Source: a bacterium
GTDB lineage: Bacteria > Desulfobacterota > Binatia > DP-6
Reading direction: 5' to 3'
Length of the DNA stretch: 64,000 nt
Assembly (NCBI GenBank): GCA_026129405.1
Contig: JAHCID010000002.1
Location: 248,001-312,000, forward strand
This document shows positions 27,818 to 39,980 of the stretch, one piece after another. The translations under genes and the position numbers were made by a program. The first letter of the stretch is position 1. Every line of letters starts with the position of its first letter. Under the pieces are notes generated by a model. It saw nothing but the letters and a program-made list of their open reading frames with translations. It ran no database searches and was not told the DNA's origin.

Positions 27818-27847
27818 GGGCGGCGGGACCGTGGCGTCCCGCCGCCC
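27818..27847 (+). terminator. Hairpin after the secreted pair
   Basis: GGGCGGCGGGAC and GTCCCGCCGCCC form a perfect 12-bp stem with a 6-base loop, 14 bases after the stop. No T-tract. Confidence 0.6.
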
Positions 27848-27965
27848 GGAGGGAGGACGTCCATGGAACCCCGCGCCGACCGCCGCGTCGCCGCGACCGT
27901 CCGACGCACTCGGGTTCCGCACTCGGGTTTCCTCCTGGCACCAGCCGTGCCAATAGACGCCCGTC

Positions 27966-28994
27966 ATGCACGATCAGCCGCTCACCATGGTCGGAATGCC
28001 CGGCTCGCCCTACAGCCGCAAGCTGCGCGCGGTGCTGCGCTATCGCCGCATCCCCCACGTGTGGGTGACGGCGCTGTCGCCCGAGGCGCGCGGCCTGCCG
28101 CGGCCGCGGGTCGAGCTGCTGCCGCAGCTGATCCTCCCCGGGGCGGACGGCACTCCGGCGGCGCACACCGACTCGACGCCGCTGATCCGCCACCTGGAGG
28201 CGACGCACACCGGCCGTCGCGTCGTGCCCGCGGATCCCGTGGTCGCGTTCGTCGACGCGTTGCTCGAGGACTACGCCGACGAGTGGCTGACGAAGGCGAT
28301 GTTCCACTACCGCTGGGCGTTCGCGCCCGACGTGGCGCACGCGCAGCGCCTGCTGCCTCGATGGGCGCATGGGCAGGCGCCCGAGGCCGACCTCGTCGCC
28401 ATGGGCGAGGCGTTCGGCGCGCGCCAGGTCGGGCGGCTCGGCGTCGTCGGCTCGAACCCCCGGACGGCGCCGGTGATCGAGGACTCGTACCGCCGCCTGC
28501 TCGCGCTGCTCGACGCGCGGCTCGCCGAGGCGCGCTTCGTGATGGGCGGCCGGCCCGGCGCCGGCGACTTCGCGCTCTACGGCCAGCTGACGCAGCTCGC
28601 CGGCTTCGACCCGACGTCGCGCGCGATCGCGCTCGACCTCGCGCCGCGCGTCGTCGCCTGGGTCGACGTCGTCGAGGATCTCTCCGGGCTCGCGCCGCAC
28701 GAGGACCAGTGGCTGCGGCGCGACGCCGTTGCGGACACGGTGCGCGCGCTCCTCGTCGAGGTCGGCCGCGTCTACGTGCCGTTCCTGCTCGCCAACGCCG
28801 ACGCCGTCGCGCGCGGCGCCGAGCGCGTGACCGCGACCATCGACGGCCGGCCGTGGACGCAGCCGCCGTTCCCCTACCAGAAGAAGTGCCTCGGCTGGCT
28901 GCGCGACGGCCGCGCCGCGCTCGCCGACGCCGACCGCCACGCGCTCGACGCCCTCCTCGCCGGCACCGGCTGCGAGGCGCTGTTCGCATCGTGA
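27966..28994 (+). CDS. Glutathione S-transferase family protein
   Basis: 342 residues. The N-terminal thioredoxin-like domain has the GST signature position GMPGSPYSRKLRAVLRYRRI, a cis-Pro in QLILPGADGTPAAHTDSTPLI and the helical C-terminal domain with MGGRPGAGDFALYGQLTQL (N-capping Asp region). It is about 120 residues longer than typical GSTs; the extra C-terminus (AERVTATIDGRPWTQPPFPYQKKCLGWL) is seen in some uncharacterised GST-like families. Substrate unknown; a detoxification role is presumed. Confidence 0.82.
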   Translation: MHDQPLTMVGMPGSPYSRKLRAVLRYRRIPHVWVTALSPEARGLPRPRVELLPQLILPGADGTPAAHTDSTPLIRHLEATHTGRRVVPADPVVAFVDALLEDYADEWLTKAMFHYRWAFAPDVAHAQRLLPRWAHGQAPEADLVAMGEAFGARQVGRLGVVGSNPRTAPVIEDSYRRLLALLDARLAEARFVMGGRPGAGDFALYGQLTQLAGFDPTSRAIALDLAPRVVAWVDVVEDLSGLAPHEDQWLRRDAVADTVRALLVEVGRVYVPFLLANADAVARGAERVTATIDGRPWTQPPFPYQKKCLGWLRDGRAALADADRHALDALLAGTGCEALFAS

Positions 28995-29064
28995 CCCGCC
29001 GCCCGGGGGCGCGATCTGCGCCGCCCCGCTTGCTCGCGCGGCGGCCGCCCCACACACTCGTCGC

Positions 29065-29346
29065 ATGGGCATCCCGGCCGCCTTCTGGAAGCGCTGCTCG
29101 ACCTGCAAGAAGGAGATTCCGTTCGTCGCGACCTACTGGGTCTGCAACGTGTCCACCTGCAACCGCCCGCGCGTCGCGCTGGCGTTCTGCTCCGTGTCCT
29201 GCTGGGACGCGCACGTGCCGATGCTGCGCCATCGCGACGCCTGGGCCGAGGAGCAGCGTGCGCCGACGCCGGCGGCGTGGGAGCGCGAGCAGCAGGCGGC
29301 GGCCGAGAAGGAGCGCCGCCGCACGACCCGCGCGCCCAGACGCTGA
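29065..29346 (+). CDS. Small zinc-finger-like protein
   Basis: 93 residues. Cysteines occur as C-x2-C (CSTCKKE), C-x4-C (VCNVSTCN) and C-x3-C (FCSVSCWDAH), followed by histidines. This is compatible with two zinc sites of a treble-clef/MYND-like type. The C-terminal 35 residues are charged and probably disordered. It sits just upstream of the AddB-like gene. I recognise it as a conserved-looking family but cannot name a function. Confidence 0.65.
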   Translation: MGIPAAFWKRCSTCKKEIPFVATYWVCNVSTCNRPRVALAFCSVSCWDAHVPMLRHRDAWAEEQRAPTPAAWEREQQAAAEKERRRTTRAPRR

Positions 29347-29406
29347 CGCCAGCCGCCGACGCCGTTCGCCCTTGCCGCTCCGCCGCTGCTGCGCGATGAA
29401 GGAGCG

Positions 29407-32400
29407 ATGGCGGGGCGCGGACGGCGGCGAGGAACGGGGACGCCGGCGCAGGGTGGTGGCGCCGACGTCGTTCCCGACACCGGCCTCGTCTGCGCGCCGT
29501 CGGCGGCCGCGCGCGTCGCCGCCGCCGGCACCTGGCTGCGTGCCCGCGGCGACGCGGCCGAGGTGCTCGTGGTCGCGCCCACCTGGGAGGCGTGCGACGA
29601 TCTCGTGCGCCAGCAGCTCGGTGCGGCGGGCGCGCGCTTCGGTGTCGTGCGCCTCACGCTCGACCGCCTGGCCGCGCGCCTCGCGGCGCCGGCGCTCGCC
29701 CGCGACGGCCTCGCGCCCGCGACCGAGCTCGGCATGGCCGCCGTCGCGGCGCGGGCCGTGCATCGCCTGCACGAGGCCGGGACGTTCCGCTTCTTCGCGC
29801 CGGTCGCCGACCGGCCGGGCTTCCCGCCCGCGGTGGCGCGCACGATCGCCGAGCTGCGCATGCACGACGTCGGGCCCGCGGCGCTCGCGGCGCTGCCGCA
29901 CGGCGGGGCCGATCTCGCCGCGCTGGCCACGGCGATCGCCGGCGAGCTGGCGGCGGCGCAGCTCGCCGATCGCGCCACGATGTTCGCGGCGGCCGTCGCT
30001 GCCGCCCGCGCGCTGCCCGCGCCGGCGCCGATCGGCCTGCCGGTCCTGCTCCTCGACCTGCCGATCGCGACGGCGCTCGAGGAGGCCCTCGTCGGCGCCC
30101 TCGCCGGCACCGGCGCGCCGGTGCTCGCCACCGTTCCGACCGGCGACGCCGATGCCGAGCGGCGGATCGCGCGCGCGCTCCGCCGTCCCGCGACGCAGCT
30201 ACCGGTGCGCGGCGCGGGCGCGCTCACCGCGCTCCAGCAGCACCTCTTCGCAGCGGGCATGCCGCCGCGCGGCCGCCTCGACGACGGCGTCCACCTGCGT
30301 GCCTGGCCGGGCGAGGCGCGCGAGTGCGTCGAGATCGTGCGCGCGATCCAGACCGAGGCGGCGGCCGGCACGCCGTTCGACCGCATGGCGGTCCTGCTGC
30401 ACGCGCCGACGCAGTACGCGTCGCACCTCGAGGAGGCCTTCGGCCGCGCCGAGATCCCCTTCTTCTTCGCGCGCGGCGCGCGCCGCCCGCACCCCGGCGG
30501 CCGCGCCCTGCTGACGCTGCTCGCGTGCGCCGGCGAGGGCTGCTCGGCGCGCCGCTTCGCCGAATACCTGTCGCTCGGCCAGGTGCCCGACCCGGACGCA
30601 CCGGCGCGCGCCGACTACGTGCCGCCCGAGAACGAGCTGCTCCCGGCCGCGCCGCCGCCGCCGCCGGACGACGACGACGGGCTGCTCGCCGATCCCGACG
30701 CCGCCGGCGCGGTCGCGGGCACGCTGCGGGCGCCGCCGCGCTGGGAGCGGCTCCTCGTCGACGCGGCGGTGATCGGCGGCGGCCTCGATCGCTGGCAGCG
30801 CCGCCTCGACGGCCTCGAAGCCGAGCTGCGCGCCCAGCGCGCCGAGCTCGAGGACGAAGACGAGGCCCGCGCCGCGCGTGTCGACAAGCAGCTCGCCGAC
30901 CTCGGCCATCTGCGCGCCTTCGCGATCCCGATCGTCGAGCGCCTCGGCACGCTGCCGCCCGCGGCGCGCTGGGGGGATTGGATCGAGCGGCTGTCGGCGC
31001 TCGCCGCCGCCGCCCTGCGCGATCCCGCGCCGGTGCTCGCGACGCTCGCCGAGCTGGCGCCGATGGCGCCGGTCGGACCCGTCGACCTCGACGAGGTGCG
31101 GCTCGTGCTCGGCCCTCGCCTGCGCGACCTCACCGAGCCGCCGCCGCGCCGCCGCTACGGCGCCGTCTTCGTCGGCACCACGCGCGCCGCGCGCGGCCTC
31201 GCCTTCGACGTCGTGCTCGTGCCGGGCCTCGCCGAGAACCTCTTTCCGTCGAAGCTGGTCGAGGATCCGATCCTGCTCGACGCCCAGCGCCGGGCGCTCG
31301 CGCGCGAGCTGCCCACCGAGCCCGAGCGCGTGGCGGGCGAGCGGCTCGCGCTGCGGCTCGCGGTGGGTGCGGCACGCCGGCGGGTCCACCTCTCGTACCC
31401 GCGCGTCGACGTCGAGCGCGCGCGGCCGCGGGTCGCGTCCTTCTACGCGCTGGAGGCGCTGCGGGCGGCCCTCGGCGAGCTGCCCGGCTTCGGCGAGCTG
31501 GCCGCGCAGGCCGAGCGCGAAGCCGCGGCGCGCCTCGGCTGGCCGGCGCCCGAGCGCCCCGACGACGCCATCGACGCCGCCGAGTACGACCTGACGCTGC
31601 TGGCGCCGCTGCTCGACGCCGACGAGGCGACCGTCGTCGGCACGGCCAACTATCTCCTCGCCGCCAATCCGCATCTCGCCCGCGCGCTGCGCGCCCGGGC
31701 GCGGCGCTGGATCAAGCGCTGGACGCCCGCCGACGGCCTCGTCGATCCCGACGACCTCGCGCGCGCCATGCTGGCGCCGCATCAGCTCGAGCGGCGCTCG
31801 TACTCGCCCACCGCGCTGCAGCACTACGCGGCCTGCCCGTACCGCTTCTTCCTCCAGGCCGTGCACCGGCTGGCGCCGCGCGAGGAGCCGGTGGCGCTCG
31901 ACGTGATGGACCCGCTCACGCGCGGCAGCCTCTTCCACGACGTGCAGTTCGGCGTGCTGACGCGGCTGCGCGACGCGGGCAGCCTGCCGCTGCGGCCCGA
32001 GGGTCTCGACGCCGCGTTCGCCGTCGGCGACGCGGTGCTGGGCGAGGAGGCCGGGCGCCGCCACGACGCGCTCAAGCCGGCGATCCCGCGCGTGTGGCAG
32101 GACGGCATCGACGCGCTGCGCGCCGACCTGCGCGAGTGGCTGCGACGCATGGCCGACGCCGAGGACGGCTGGGTGCCGCAGCGCTTCGAGCTGGCGTTCG
32201 GCCTGCCGCGCGGCGACCGCCGTCACGCCGATCCGGCGAGCGGCGGCGACCCGGTGCCCGTGCTCGCCGAGACGCTGCGCCTGCGCGGGGCCATCGACCT
32301 CGTCGAGCGCCATCCGCGCGGCCAGCTGCGCGTCACCGACCACAAGACCGGCAAGGTCGCCGCGCCGGCGGGCGTCGTCGTGGGCGGCGGACAGATCCTC

Positions 32401-32721
32401 CAGCCGCTGCTCTACGCGCTGGCGGCCGAGAAGGTGCTGGGCGAGCCCGTGACCTCGGGCCGGCTCTACTACTGCACGTCCACCGGCGAGTACACGATCC
32501 GTGAGGTGCGGCTCGACGCGCAGAGCCGCGACGTCGTCGGCACGGTGGTGTCGACCATCGGCGACGCCCTGCGCGACGGCTTCCTGCCCGCCGCCCCGGC
32601 CGAGCGCGCCTGCCGCTGGTGCGACTACCAGGCGGTGTGCGGCCCGTGGGAGGAGCAGCGCGTGCGTCTCAAGCCCGCGGAGCGGCTCGGCCCGCTGCTG
32701 CGGCTGCGGGCCCTGTCGTGA
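29407..32721 (+). CDS. addB: AddB/RexB-like nuclease subunit
   Basis: 1104 residues. The N-terminal helicase-like region lacks a Walker A lysine, as in AddB. GTTRAARGLAFDVVLVPGLAENLFPS resembles the helicase motif V/VI area. The C-terminus holds a PD-(D/E)XK nuclease: ALQHYAACPYRFFLQA, GSLFHDVQFGVL, LRGAIDLVER (catalytic Asp) and RVTDHKTGK (Asp-x-Lys). Cysteines in YAACPYRFF and CRWCDYQAVC are placed as the 4Fe-4S staple of AddB. With the next gene it should form a double-strand-break resection enzyme. ATG has GAAGGAG upstream. Confidence 0.85.
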   Translation: MAGRGRRRGTGTPAQGGGADVVPDTGLVCAPSAAARVAAAGTWLRARGDAAEVLVVAPTWEACDDLVRQQLGAAGARFGVVRLTLDRLAARLAAPALARDGLAPATELGMAAVAARAVHRLHEAGTFRFFAPVADRPGFPPAVARTIAELRMHDVGPAALAALPHGGADLAALATAIAGELAAAQLADRATMFAAAVAAARALPAPAPIGLPVLLLDLPIATALEEALVGALAGTGAPVLATVPTGDADAERRIARALRRPATQLPVRGAGALTALQQHLFAAGMPPRGRLDDGVHLRAWPGEARECVEIVRAIQTEAAAGTPFDRMAVLLHAPTQYASHLEEAFGRAEIPFFFARGARRPHPGGRALLTLLACAGEGCSARRFAEYLSLGQVPDPDAPARADYVPPENELLPAAPPPPPDDDDGLLADPDAAGAVAGTLRAPPRWERLLVDAAVIGGGLDRWQRRLDGLEAELRAQRAELEDEDEARAARVDKQLADLGHLRAFAIPIVERLGTLPPAARWGDWIERLSALAAAALRDPAPVLATLAELAPMAPVGPVDLDEVRLVLGPRLRDLTEPPPRRRYGAVFVGTTRAARGLAFDVVLVPGLAENLFPSKLVEDPILLDAQRRALARELPTEPERVAGERLALRLAVGAARRRVHLSYPRVDVERARPRVASFYALEALRAALGELPGFGELAAQAEREAAARLGWPAPERPDDAIDAAEYDLTLLAPLLDADEATVVGTANYLLAANPHLARALRARARRWIKRWTPADGLVDPDDLARAMLAPHQLERRSYSPTALQHYAACPYRFFLQAVHRLAPREEPVALDVMDPLTRGSLFHDVQFGVLTRLRDAGSLPLRPEGLDAAFAVGDAVLGEEAGRRHDALKPAIPRVWQDGIDALRADLREWLRRMADAEDGWVPQRFELAFGLPRGDRRHADPASGGDPVPVLAETLRLRGAIDLVERHPRGQLRVTDHKTGKVAAPAGVVVGGGQILQPLLYALAAEKVLGEPVTSGRLYYCTSTGEYTIREVRLDAQSRDVVGTVVSTIGDALRDGFLPAAPAERACRWCDYQAVCGPWEEQRVRLKPAERLGPLLRLRALS

Positions 32722-35700
32722 GCACGGAGCCGCTCGCCGACCAGGCCGCGCGCGACCGCATCCGCGACGAGCTCGACACCACGCTCGTGGTCGAGGCCGC
32801 CGCGGGCACGGGTAAGACGACGGCGCTGGTCGCGCGCATGGTCGCGGCGCTGTGCGCCGGGCGCACGCGCCTCGATCGCCTGGTCGCCGTGACCTTCACC
32901 GAGGCCGCCGCGGGCGAGCTGAAGCTGCGCCTGCGCACCGCCATCGAGCGCGCGCGCCAGGACACGGCGACGCCGCCGGCGGCGCGCGCCAACCTCGATC
33001 GCGCCCTCGCCCAGCTCGAGCTGGCACGGATCGCGACCATCCATTCGTTCTGCGCCGACCTGCTGCGCGAGCGGCCGGTCGCCGCGCGCGTCGACCCGAT
33101 GTTCCAGGTCGCGCCCGACGACACCGCCGAGACCCTCTTCGAGCAGGTCTTCGAGCGCTGGTTCGAGGGCCAGCTGGGCCGCCCGGGCGAGGGCGTGCGG
33201 CGCGTGCTGCGCCAGCGCGGGCGCAGCGACGACGGCCCGCGCCAGAAGCTGCGCAGCGCCGCCCGCGAGCTGTCGGCGTGGCGCGACTTCCGCGCCGCGT
33301 GGGCGCCGCACCCGTTCGCGCGCGACGCGGCGATCGACGAGCTGATGCGCGAGCTCGAAGCGCTCGGCGCCGGCGCCGCGCAGGGCGATCCCGAGGACTA
33401 CTTCGTGCGCTCGCTGCGCGAGGTCGCGCGCTTCGTCGACGACGTGCGCCGGCGCGAGGCGTCGTCGGGTCGCGACTGGGACGGGCTCGAGGCCGAGCTG
33501 GGCGGGCTCGCACGCCAGCGGCACTGGCGCTGGCGCGGGTGGCGGCCGCGTCCGGGCGACACCGCGAAGCAGCAGCTCGTCGCCCGCCGCGACGCCGTGA
33601 AGGCCGCGCTCGACGAGTTCGTGCGTGCGGCCGGCGCCGACCTCGCGCCGCGGCTGCGCGACGACCTCATGGCGGTCGTCGACGCGTACGAGAAGCGCAA
33701 GGAGCGCGCCGGCTGCCTCGACTTCCTCGACCTCCTGCTGCGCGCCCGCGACCTCGTACGCGACGACGCGGCCACGCGCGCGGAGCTCCAGGGGCGCTGG
33801 ACGCACCTCTTCGTCGACGAGTTCCAGGACACGGATCCGCTCCAGGCCGAGCTGCTGCTCCTGCTCGCCGCCGACGATCCCGCCGAGACCGACTGGCGGC
33901 GGGTGCGGCCGGTGCCGGGCAAGCTCTTCCTCGTCGGTGATCCGAAGCAGTCGATCTACCGCTTCCGGCGCGCCGACGTGCAGCTCTACGAGGGCGTGAA
34001 GGCCCGGCTGCTGGCCGCCGGCGCCGACGTCCTCCACCTCACGGTGAGCTTCCGCTCCGTGCCGGCCATCCAGGAGGCCGTGAACGCGGCGATGCGGCCG
34101 GCGATGGAGGCGGCGGCGGGCACGCAGGCGGCCTACGTGCCGCTGGCGCCGCACCGTGCGGACCATCCGACGCAGCCCGCGCTCGTCGTGCTGCCGGCGC
34201 CGCAGCCGTTCGGCGACTGGGGCAAGGCCGTGCAGTGGAAGATCGACGAGTCGCTCCCCGACGCGGTGGCGGCGTTCGTCGACTGGCTCGTGCGCGACAG
34301 CGGCTGGACGGTCACCGAGCGCGAGCAGCCCACGGTGGAGGTTCGGGTGCAGCCGCGCCACGTCTGTCTCCTCTTTCGCCGCCTGCGCTCGTGGGGCGCC
34401 GACGTGACGCGGCCCTACGTGCGCGCGCTCGAAGCGCGGCACCTGCGGCACGTGCTGGTCGGCGGCAGCTCGTTCCACGCCCGGGAGGAGGTGGCGGCGC
34501 TGCGCAGCGCGCTCGGCGCGATCGAGCGGCCCGACGACGAGCTGGCCCTGTTCGCCACCTTGCGCGGCCCGCTGTTCGCGCTCTCCGACGCGCAGCTTCT
34601 GGCCTGGCGCGCGGCGATGGGCTCGTTGCACCCGTTCCGCCGGCTGCCCGACGCGTTGCCGCCCGAGCTCGTCGAGGTGGCCGACGCGCTCGCCGTCCTG
34701 CGCGACCTGCACCGGCGGCGCAACCGCCGGCCGCTCGCCGACACCATCGCCCGCCTGCTCGCCGCGGTGCGCGCGCACGCCGGGCTGGCGATCTGGCCGA
34801 CGGGCGAGCAGGCGCTGGCGAACGTCACGCGCCTCATGGACATGGCGCGGCGCGCGGAGCGGCAGGGCGTCACCTCGTTCCGCGCCTTCGTCGAACGTCT
34901 CGAGCGCGACGCCGAGGACGGCGAGGCGGGCGAGGCGCCGATCGTCGAGGACGGCACCGAGGGCGTGCGCCTCATGACCGTGCACCGCGCGAAGGGCCTC
35001 GAGTTCCCGGTCGTGATGCTGGTCGATCCGACCGCCAGCATGACGCCGCTCGAGCCGCAGCGTCACGTCGACCCCGCGCGCAACCTCTGCGCGCTGCGCC
35101 TCGCGGGGGCGGCGCCGGCGGAGCTGGCCAGCGCGCGCGAGGAGGAGCAGGCACGCGAGCACGAGGAGGCGGTGCGTCTTCTCTACGTCGCCGCCACACG
35201 CGCGCGCGACCTGCTCGTCGTCGGCGCGCTCGGCGACGGCCCGGGCGACGTCCTCGCCGACAGCTGGCTGTCGCCGCTGTGGCCCGCCCTGTACCCGCCC
35301 GCCGACCGCAGCCGCGTGCCGGAGGAGACGCAGCCGCCGGGCTGTCCCGAGCTGCGCGGCGACTGCGTGGTGGAGCGCTCGGATCGGGTGCCGCGGCCCG
35401 AAGGCTCGGTCGCGCCGGGGCTGCACCGACCGGCGCTCGGCACCCACGCCGTCGTGTGGTGGGCGCCGTCGGCGCTGCGCCTCGGCGTCGAGGAGAAGGT
35501 GGGGCAGAAGCAGCAGGCGCTGCTGCGCGCCGACGAGTCCGGCGCGCGCTCCGACGCCGGCGTGGAGGCGCACGCCGCATGGCTGGCGACGCACGCGCGG
35601 GTGCGCGCCGCCGCCGGCACGCCGAGCCTCGTCGTCACCACCGCGACGGAGCGCGCCGCGGCCGATGCGCGCGGCGGCGAGGACGTCGGGCTCGAGGCCG

Positions 35701-36152
35701 TCGGGGCGCCCGGCGCGCGGCCGCACGGCACGCGCTTCGGGACGCTCGTCCACGCCGTGCTCGCGGCGGTCCCCCTCGACGCCGACGCGCCGACCGTCGA
35801 CGCGGTGGCGGTGCTCCAGGGTCGCATCCTCGGGGCCGCGGCCGACGAGGTCACGGCCGCCGCGCGCGTGGTGCTGGCGGCGCTCGCACATCCGTTGCTG
35901 CGCCGGGCCGCCGCGGCGACGGTGTGCCGGCGTGAGACGCCGGTGCTGCTGCGGCTCGACGACGGCACGCTGGTCGAGGGCGTGATCGACGCCGCCTTCG
36001 AGGAGCCGACGGGATGGACGGTGATCGACTGGAAGACGGATCTCGAGCTGGGCGAGCGCGTGGAGCAGTACCGCCGCCAGGTCGCGCTCTACGCCGCCGC
36101 GGTGGCGCGGGCGACGGGACGCCCGGCGCGCGGCGTGCTGCTGCGGGTGTGA
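32718..36152 (+). CDS. addA: AddA-like UvrD helicase-nuclease subunit
   Basis: 1144 residues from the GTG at 32718 that overlaps the addB stop (GTGA). Helicase motifs are all visible: Walker A AAAGTGKTT, TFTEAAAGELKLRLR, TIHSFCADLL, Walker B FVDEFQDTDPLQ, LFLVGDPKQSIYRFRRAD, VSFRS, VRLMTVHRAKGLEFPVV and LLYVAATRARDLLVV. The C-terminal nuclease domain has HGTRFGTLVHAVL, EGVIDAAFEE and TVIDWKTD, with the catalytic Asp and Asp-x-Lys. It is thus an ATP-driven helicase with its own nuclease, partner to AddB in recombinational repair and foreign-DNA degradation. Confidence 0.9.
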   Translation: MSTEPLADQAARDRIRDELDTTLVVEAAAGTGKTTALVARMVAALCAGRTRLDRLVAVTFTEAAAGELKLRLRTAIERARQDTATPPAARANLDRALAQLELARIATIHSFCADLLRERPVAARVDPMFQVAPDDTAETLFEQVFERWFEGQLGRPGEGVRRVLRQRGRSDDGPRQKLRSAARELSAWRDFRAAWAPHPFARDAAIDELMRELEALGAGAAQGDPEDYFVRSLREVARFVDDVRRREASSGRDWDGLEAELGGLARQRHWRWRGWRPRPGDTAKQQLVARRDAVKAALDEFVRAAGADLAPRLRDDLMAVVDAYEKRKERAGCLDFLDLLLRARDLVRDDAATRAELQGRWTHLFVDEFQDTDPLQAELLLLLAADDPAETDWRRVRPVPGKLFLVGDPKQSIYRFRRADVQLYEGVKARLLAAGADVLHLTVSFRSVPAIQEAVNAAMRPAMEAAAGTQAAYVPLAPHRADHPTQPALVVLPAPQPFGDWGKAVQWKIDESLPDAVAAFVDWLVRDSGWTVTEREQPTVEVRVQPRHVCLLFRRLRSWGADVTRPYVRALEARHLRHVLVGGSSFHAREEVAALRSALGAIERPDDELALFATLRGPLFALSDAQLLAWRAAMGSLHPFRRLPDALPPELVEVADALAVLRDLHRRRNRRPLADTIARLLAAVRAHAGLAIWPTGEQALANVTRLMDMARRAERQGVTSFRAFVERLERDAEDGEAGEAPIVEDGTEGVRLMTVHRAKGLEFPVVMLVDPTASMTPLEPQRHVDPARNLCALRLAGAAPAELASAREEEQAREHEEAVRLLYVAATRARDLLVVGALGDGPGDVLADSWLSPLWPALYPPADRSRVPEETQPPGCPELRGDCVVERSDRVPRPEGSVAPGLHRPALGTHAVVWWAPSALRLGVEEKVGQKQQALLRADESGARSDAGVEAHAAWLATHARVRAAAGTPSLVVTTATERAAADARGGEDVGLEAVGAPGARPHGTRFGTLVHAVLAAVPLDADAPTVDAVAVLQGRILGAAADEVTAAARVVLAALAHPLLRRAAAATVCRRETPVLLRLDDGTLVEGVIDAAFEEPTGWTVIDWKTDLELGERVEQYRRQVALYAAAVARATGRPARGVLLRV

Positions 36153-37360
36153 GGCGCCGCACGCGACGAGCCGCCGTCGTCGTCCTCGCGCTCGTGCTGG
36201 CCGCGTGCGCGCGCCCGGTGCCGCCGCCCGCTCCGTCCGCGCTGCCGCTGCGGGTCGGCAGCAGCGGCGACTATCCGCCGTTCTCGCTGCGCGCGCCCGG
36301 CGGCGAGCTCACCGGCTTCGACGTCGCCGTGGCCGAGGCGTTCACGCGGGCGCGCGGACGGCGGCTCGAGCTGGTGCCGTTCCGCTGGCCCGACCTGTCC
36401 GCGGCGCTCGCGCGCGGCGACTTCGCCGTCGCCATGAGCGGGGTCACGATCCGCCCCGAGCGGCTCTGGCAGGGACGCTTCACCGACGCCGTCGTGCGCA
36501 CCGCGGCCGTGCTGCTGCTCCGGCGCACCGCGCCGCGGACACCGGCGGTCGCCGTGAATCGCGGCGGTCATCTCGAGCGCGTCGCCCGCGCGACGCTGCC
36601 CGACGTGCGGCTCGTCGTGGTCGACGACAACCGCGCCCTCGGCATGCTGCTGCGCGACGGCCGCGTCGACGGCATCGTGACCGACGAGCTGGAGGCGGCG
36701 GCGCTCGCGCCCGAGCTCGCCGGCGTGCCGCTCGAGGCGCCGCGCGTGCTCGCCCGGGACCGCAAGGCGTACTGGCTGCCGCCCGACGCGGCGGCGCTCG
36801 CCGACGAGCTCGACACCTGGCTGCGCGCGGCGGAGCAGGGCGGCACCCTGCCGGCGCTGCGCGCACGCTTCGGGCTGCCGGACGACGCCGCCATGCCGGC
36901 CGCGACCGCGCACGCGTGCGATCTCGTCGGGCGGCGCATGATGCTGATGCCGGCGATCGCCGCCGCGAAGCAGGCGGCCGGGCGGCCGATCGTCGATCCC
37001 GCACGCGAGGCGGTCGTGCTCGCGCGTGCCGAGCAGGCGGCGGTGCGGCTCGGTCTCGCGCCTGCCCCGTACGTCGCGCTGACCCGCGCCCTCGTCGGCG
37101 CGGCCGTCGCCGCGCAGCAGGCCGTGGTGGTGCCCCGCGGCGCGGCCGCAACCGCTGCGCTCCCCGATCTCGAGACGCTGCGCCTCGCGCTCGATCGCAT
37201 CGACGCCGCTCTCGCTCCGGCGCTGGCCGAAGCGGTGCCGCTCGAAACCACCGTCGCCGTGCTGTCCGGCCGGCTGGTCGAGGACGCGGGCGGGACGCTC
37301 GACGCGTCCGCCGCGCGCGCGCTGGCGCGGGCGTTGCGCGCCCTTCGCAGGACGTCCTGA
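36149..37360 (+). CDS. PheC-AroQ fusion lipoprotein (cyclohexadienyl dehydratase + chorismate mutase)
   Basis: 403 residues; GTG start overlaps the addA stop (GTGA). Lipobox VLALVLAACA with Cys20. Residues 32-255 have the solute-binding-protein fold of periplasmic cyclohexadienyl dehydratase: LRVGSSGDYPPFSL, TGFDVAVAEAF, DFAVAMSGVTIRPER, NRGGHLERVARATL, GIVTDELEAAA (Glu position of PheC) and KAYWLPPD. Residues 260-340 are an AroQ-gamma chorismate mutase: CDLVGRRMMLMPAIAAAKQ, GRPIVDPAREAVVLARAEQAA, then TRALVGAAVAAQQA. Together they would take chorismate through prephenate to phenylpyruvate outside the cytoplasm. An ordinary amino-acid-binding protein is the alternative for the first domain, but the AroQ half makes that less likely. 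Confidence 0.75.
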   Translation: MRRRTRRAAVVVLALVLAACARPVPPPAPSALPLRVGSSGDYPPFSLRAPGGELTGFDVAVAEAFTRARGRRLELVPFRWPDLSAALARGDFAVAMSGVTIRPERLWQGRFTDAVVRTAAVLLLRRTAPRTPAVAVNRGGHLERVARATLPDVRLVVVDDNRALGMLLRDGRVDGIVTDELEAAALAPELAGVPLEAPRVLARDRKAYWLPPDAAALADELDTWLRAAEQGGTLPALRARFGLPDDAAMPAATAHACDLVGRRMMLMPAIAAAKQAAGRPIVDPAREAVVLARAEQAAVRLGLAPAPYVALTRALVGAAVAAQQAVVVPRGAAATAALPDLETLRLALDRIDAALAPALAEAVPLETTVAVLSGRLVEDAGGTLDASAARALARALRALRRTS

Positions 37361-37451
37361 GTGCGGCGATCGACGTCGCATCCTGCGTTGAATCGGCGCG
37401 CGCTGCGACCTCAAGAAGGACTCACCGGCGCCCGATACTATTCGTCGCACG

Positions 37452-39743
<2,292 letters not shown>

Positions 39744-39751
39744 CGCGGCGC

Positions 39752-39901
39752 CTAGGCGCCTTGCTTGCCGCCGTCGCAGCAGGTCTCGACGACCGCGCGG
39801 CAGCGCTCGCAGACGAGCTTGCCGCGCATCGCGACGACGCGCCCGTCGCATACCGGGCACGCCTCGCGGCATGTCGCCCCCGCCTCCACCGCCCGCTGCA
39901 T
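39752..39901 (-). CDS. 49-residue zinc-ribbon protein
   Basis: Tiny protein with [32 protein letters not shown]: two CxxC knuckles 13 residues apart plus a terminal Cys pair. This is a compact zinc ribbon also seen as a conserved small protein elsewhere. The ATG at 39901 is preferred because upstream sequence would overlap the DUF427 gene. It is convergent with the hybrid kinase. Function unknown. Confidence 0.6.
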   Translation of the reverse strand: MQRAVEAGATCREACPVCDGRVVAMRGKLVCERCRAVVETCCDGGKQGA

Positions 39902-39980
39902 CGGACGCGGGTAGCATCTCGGCGCACGGCTTGCCAGGACGCGCCGGTACGGCATGGTCGGCGCGAGGAGGAGCGGAGCC

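Noticed and set aside
32625-35891. A long minus-strand frame across addA
   Set aside because: Low-complexity Arg/Ala/Val/Gly translation with no motif; the plus-strand gene has every helicase motif in order.
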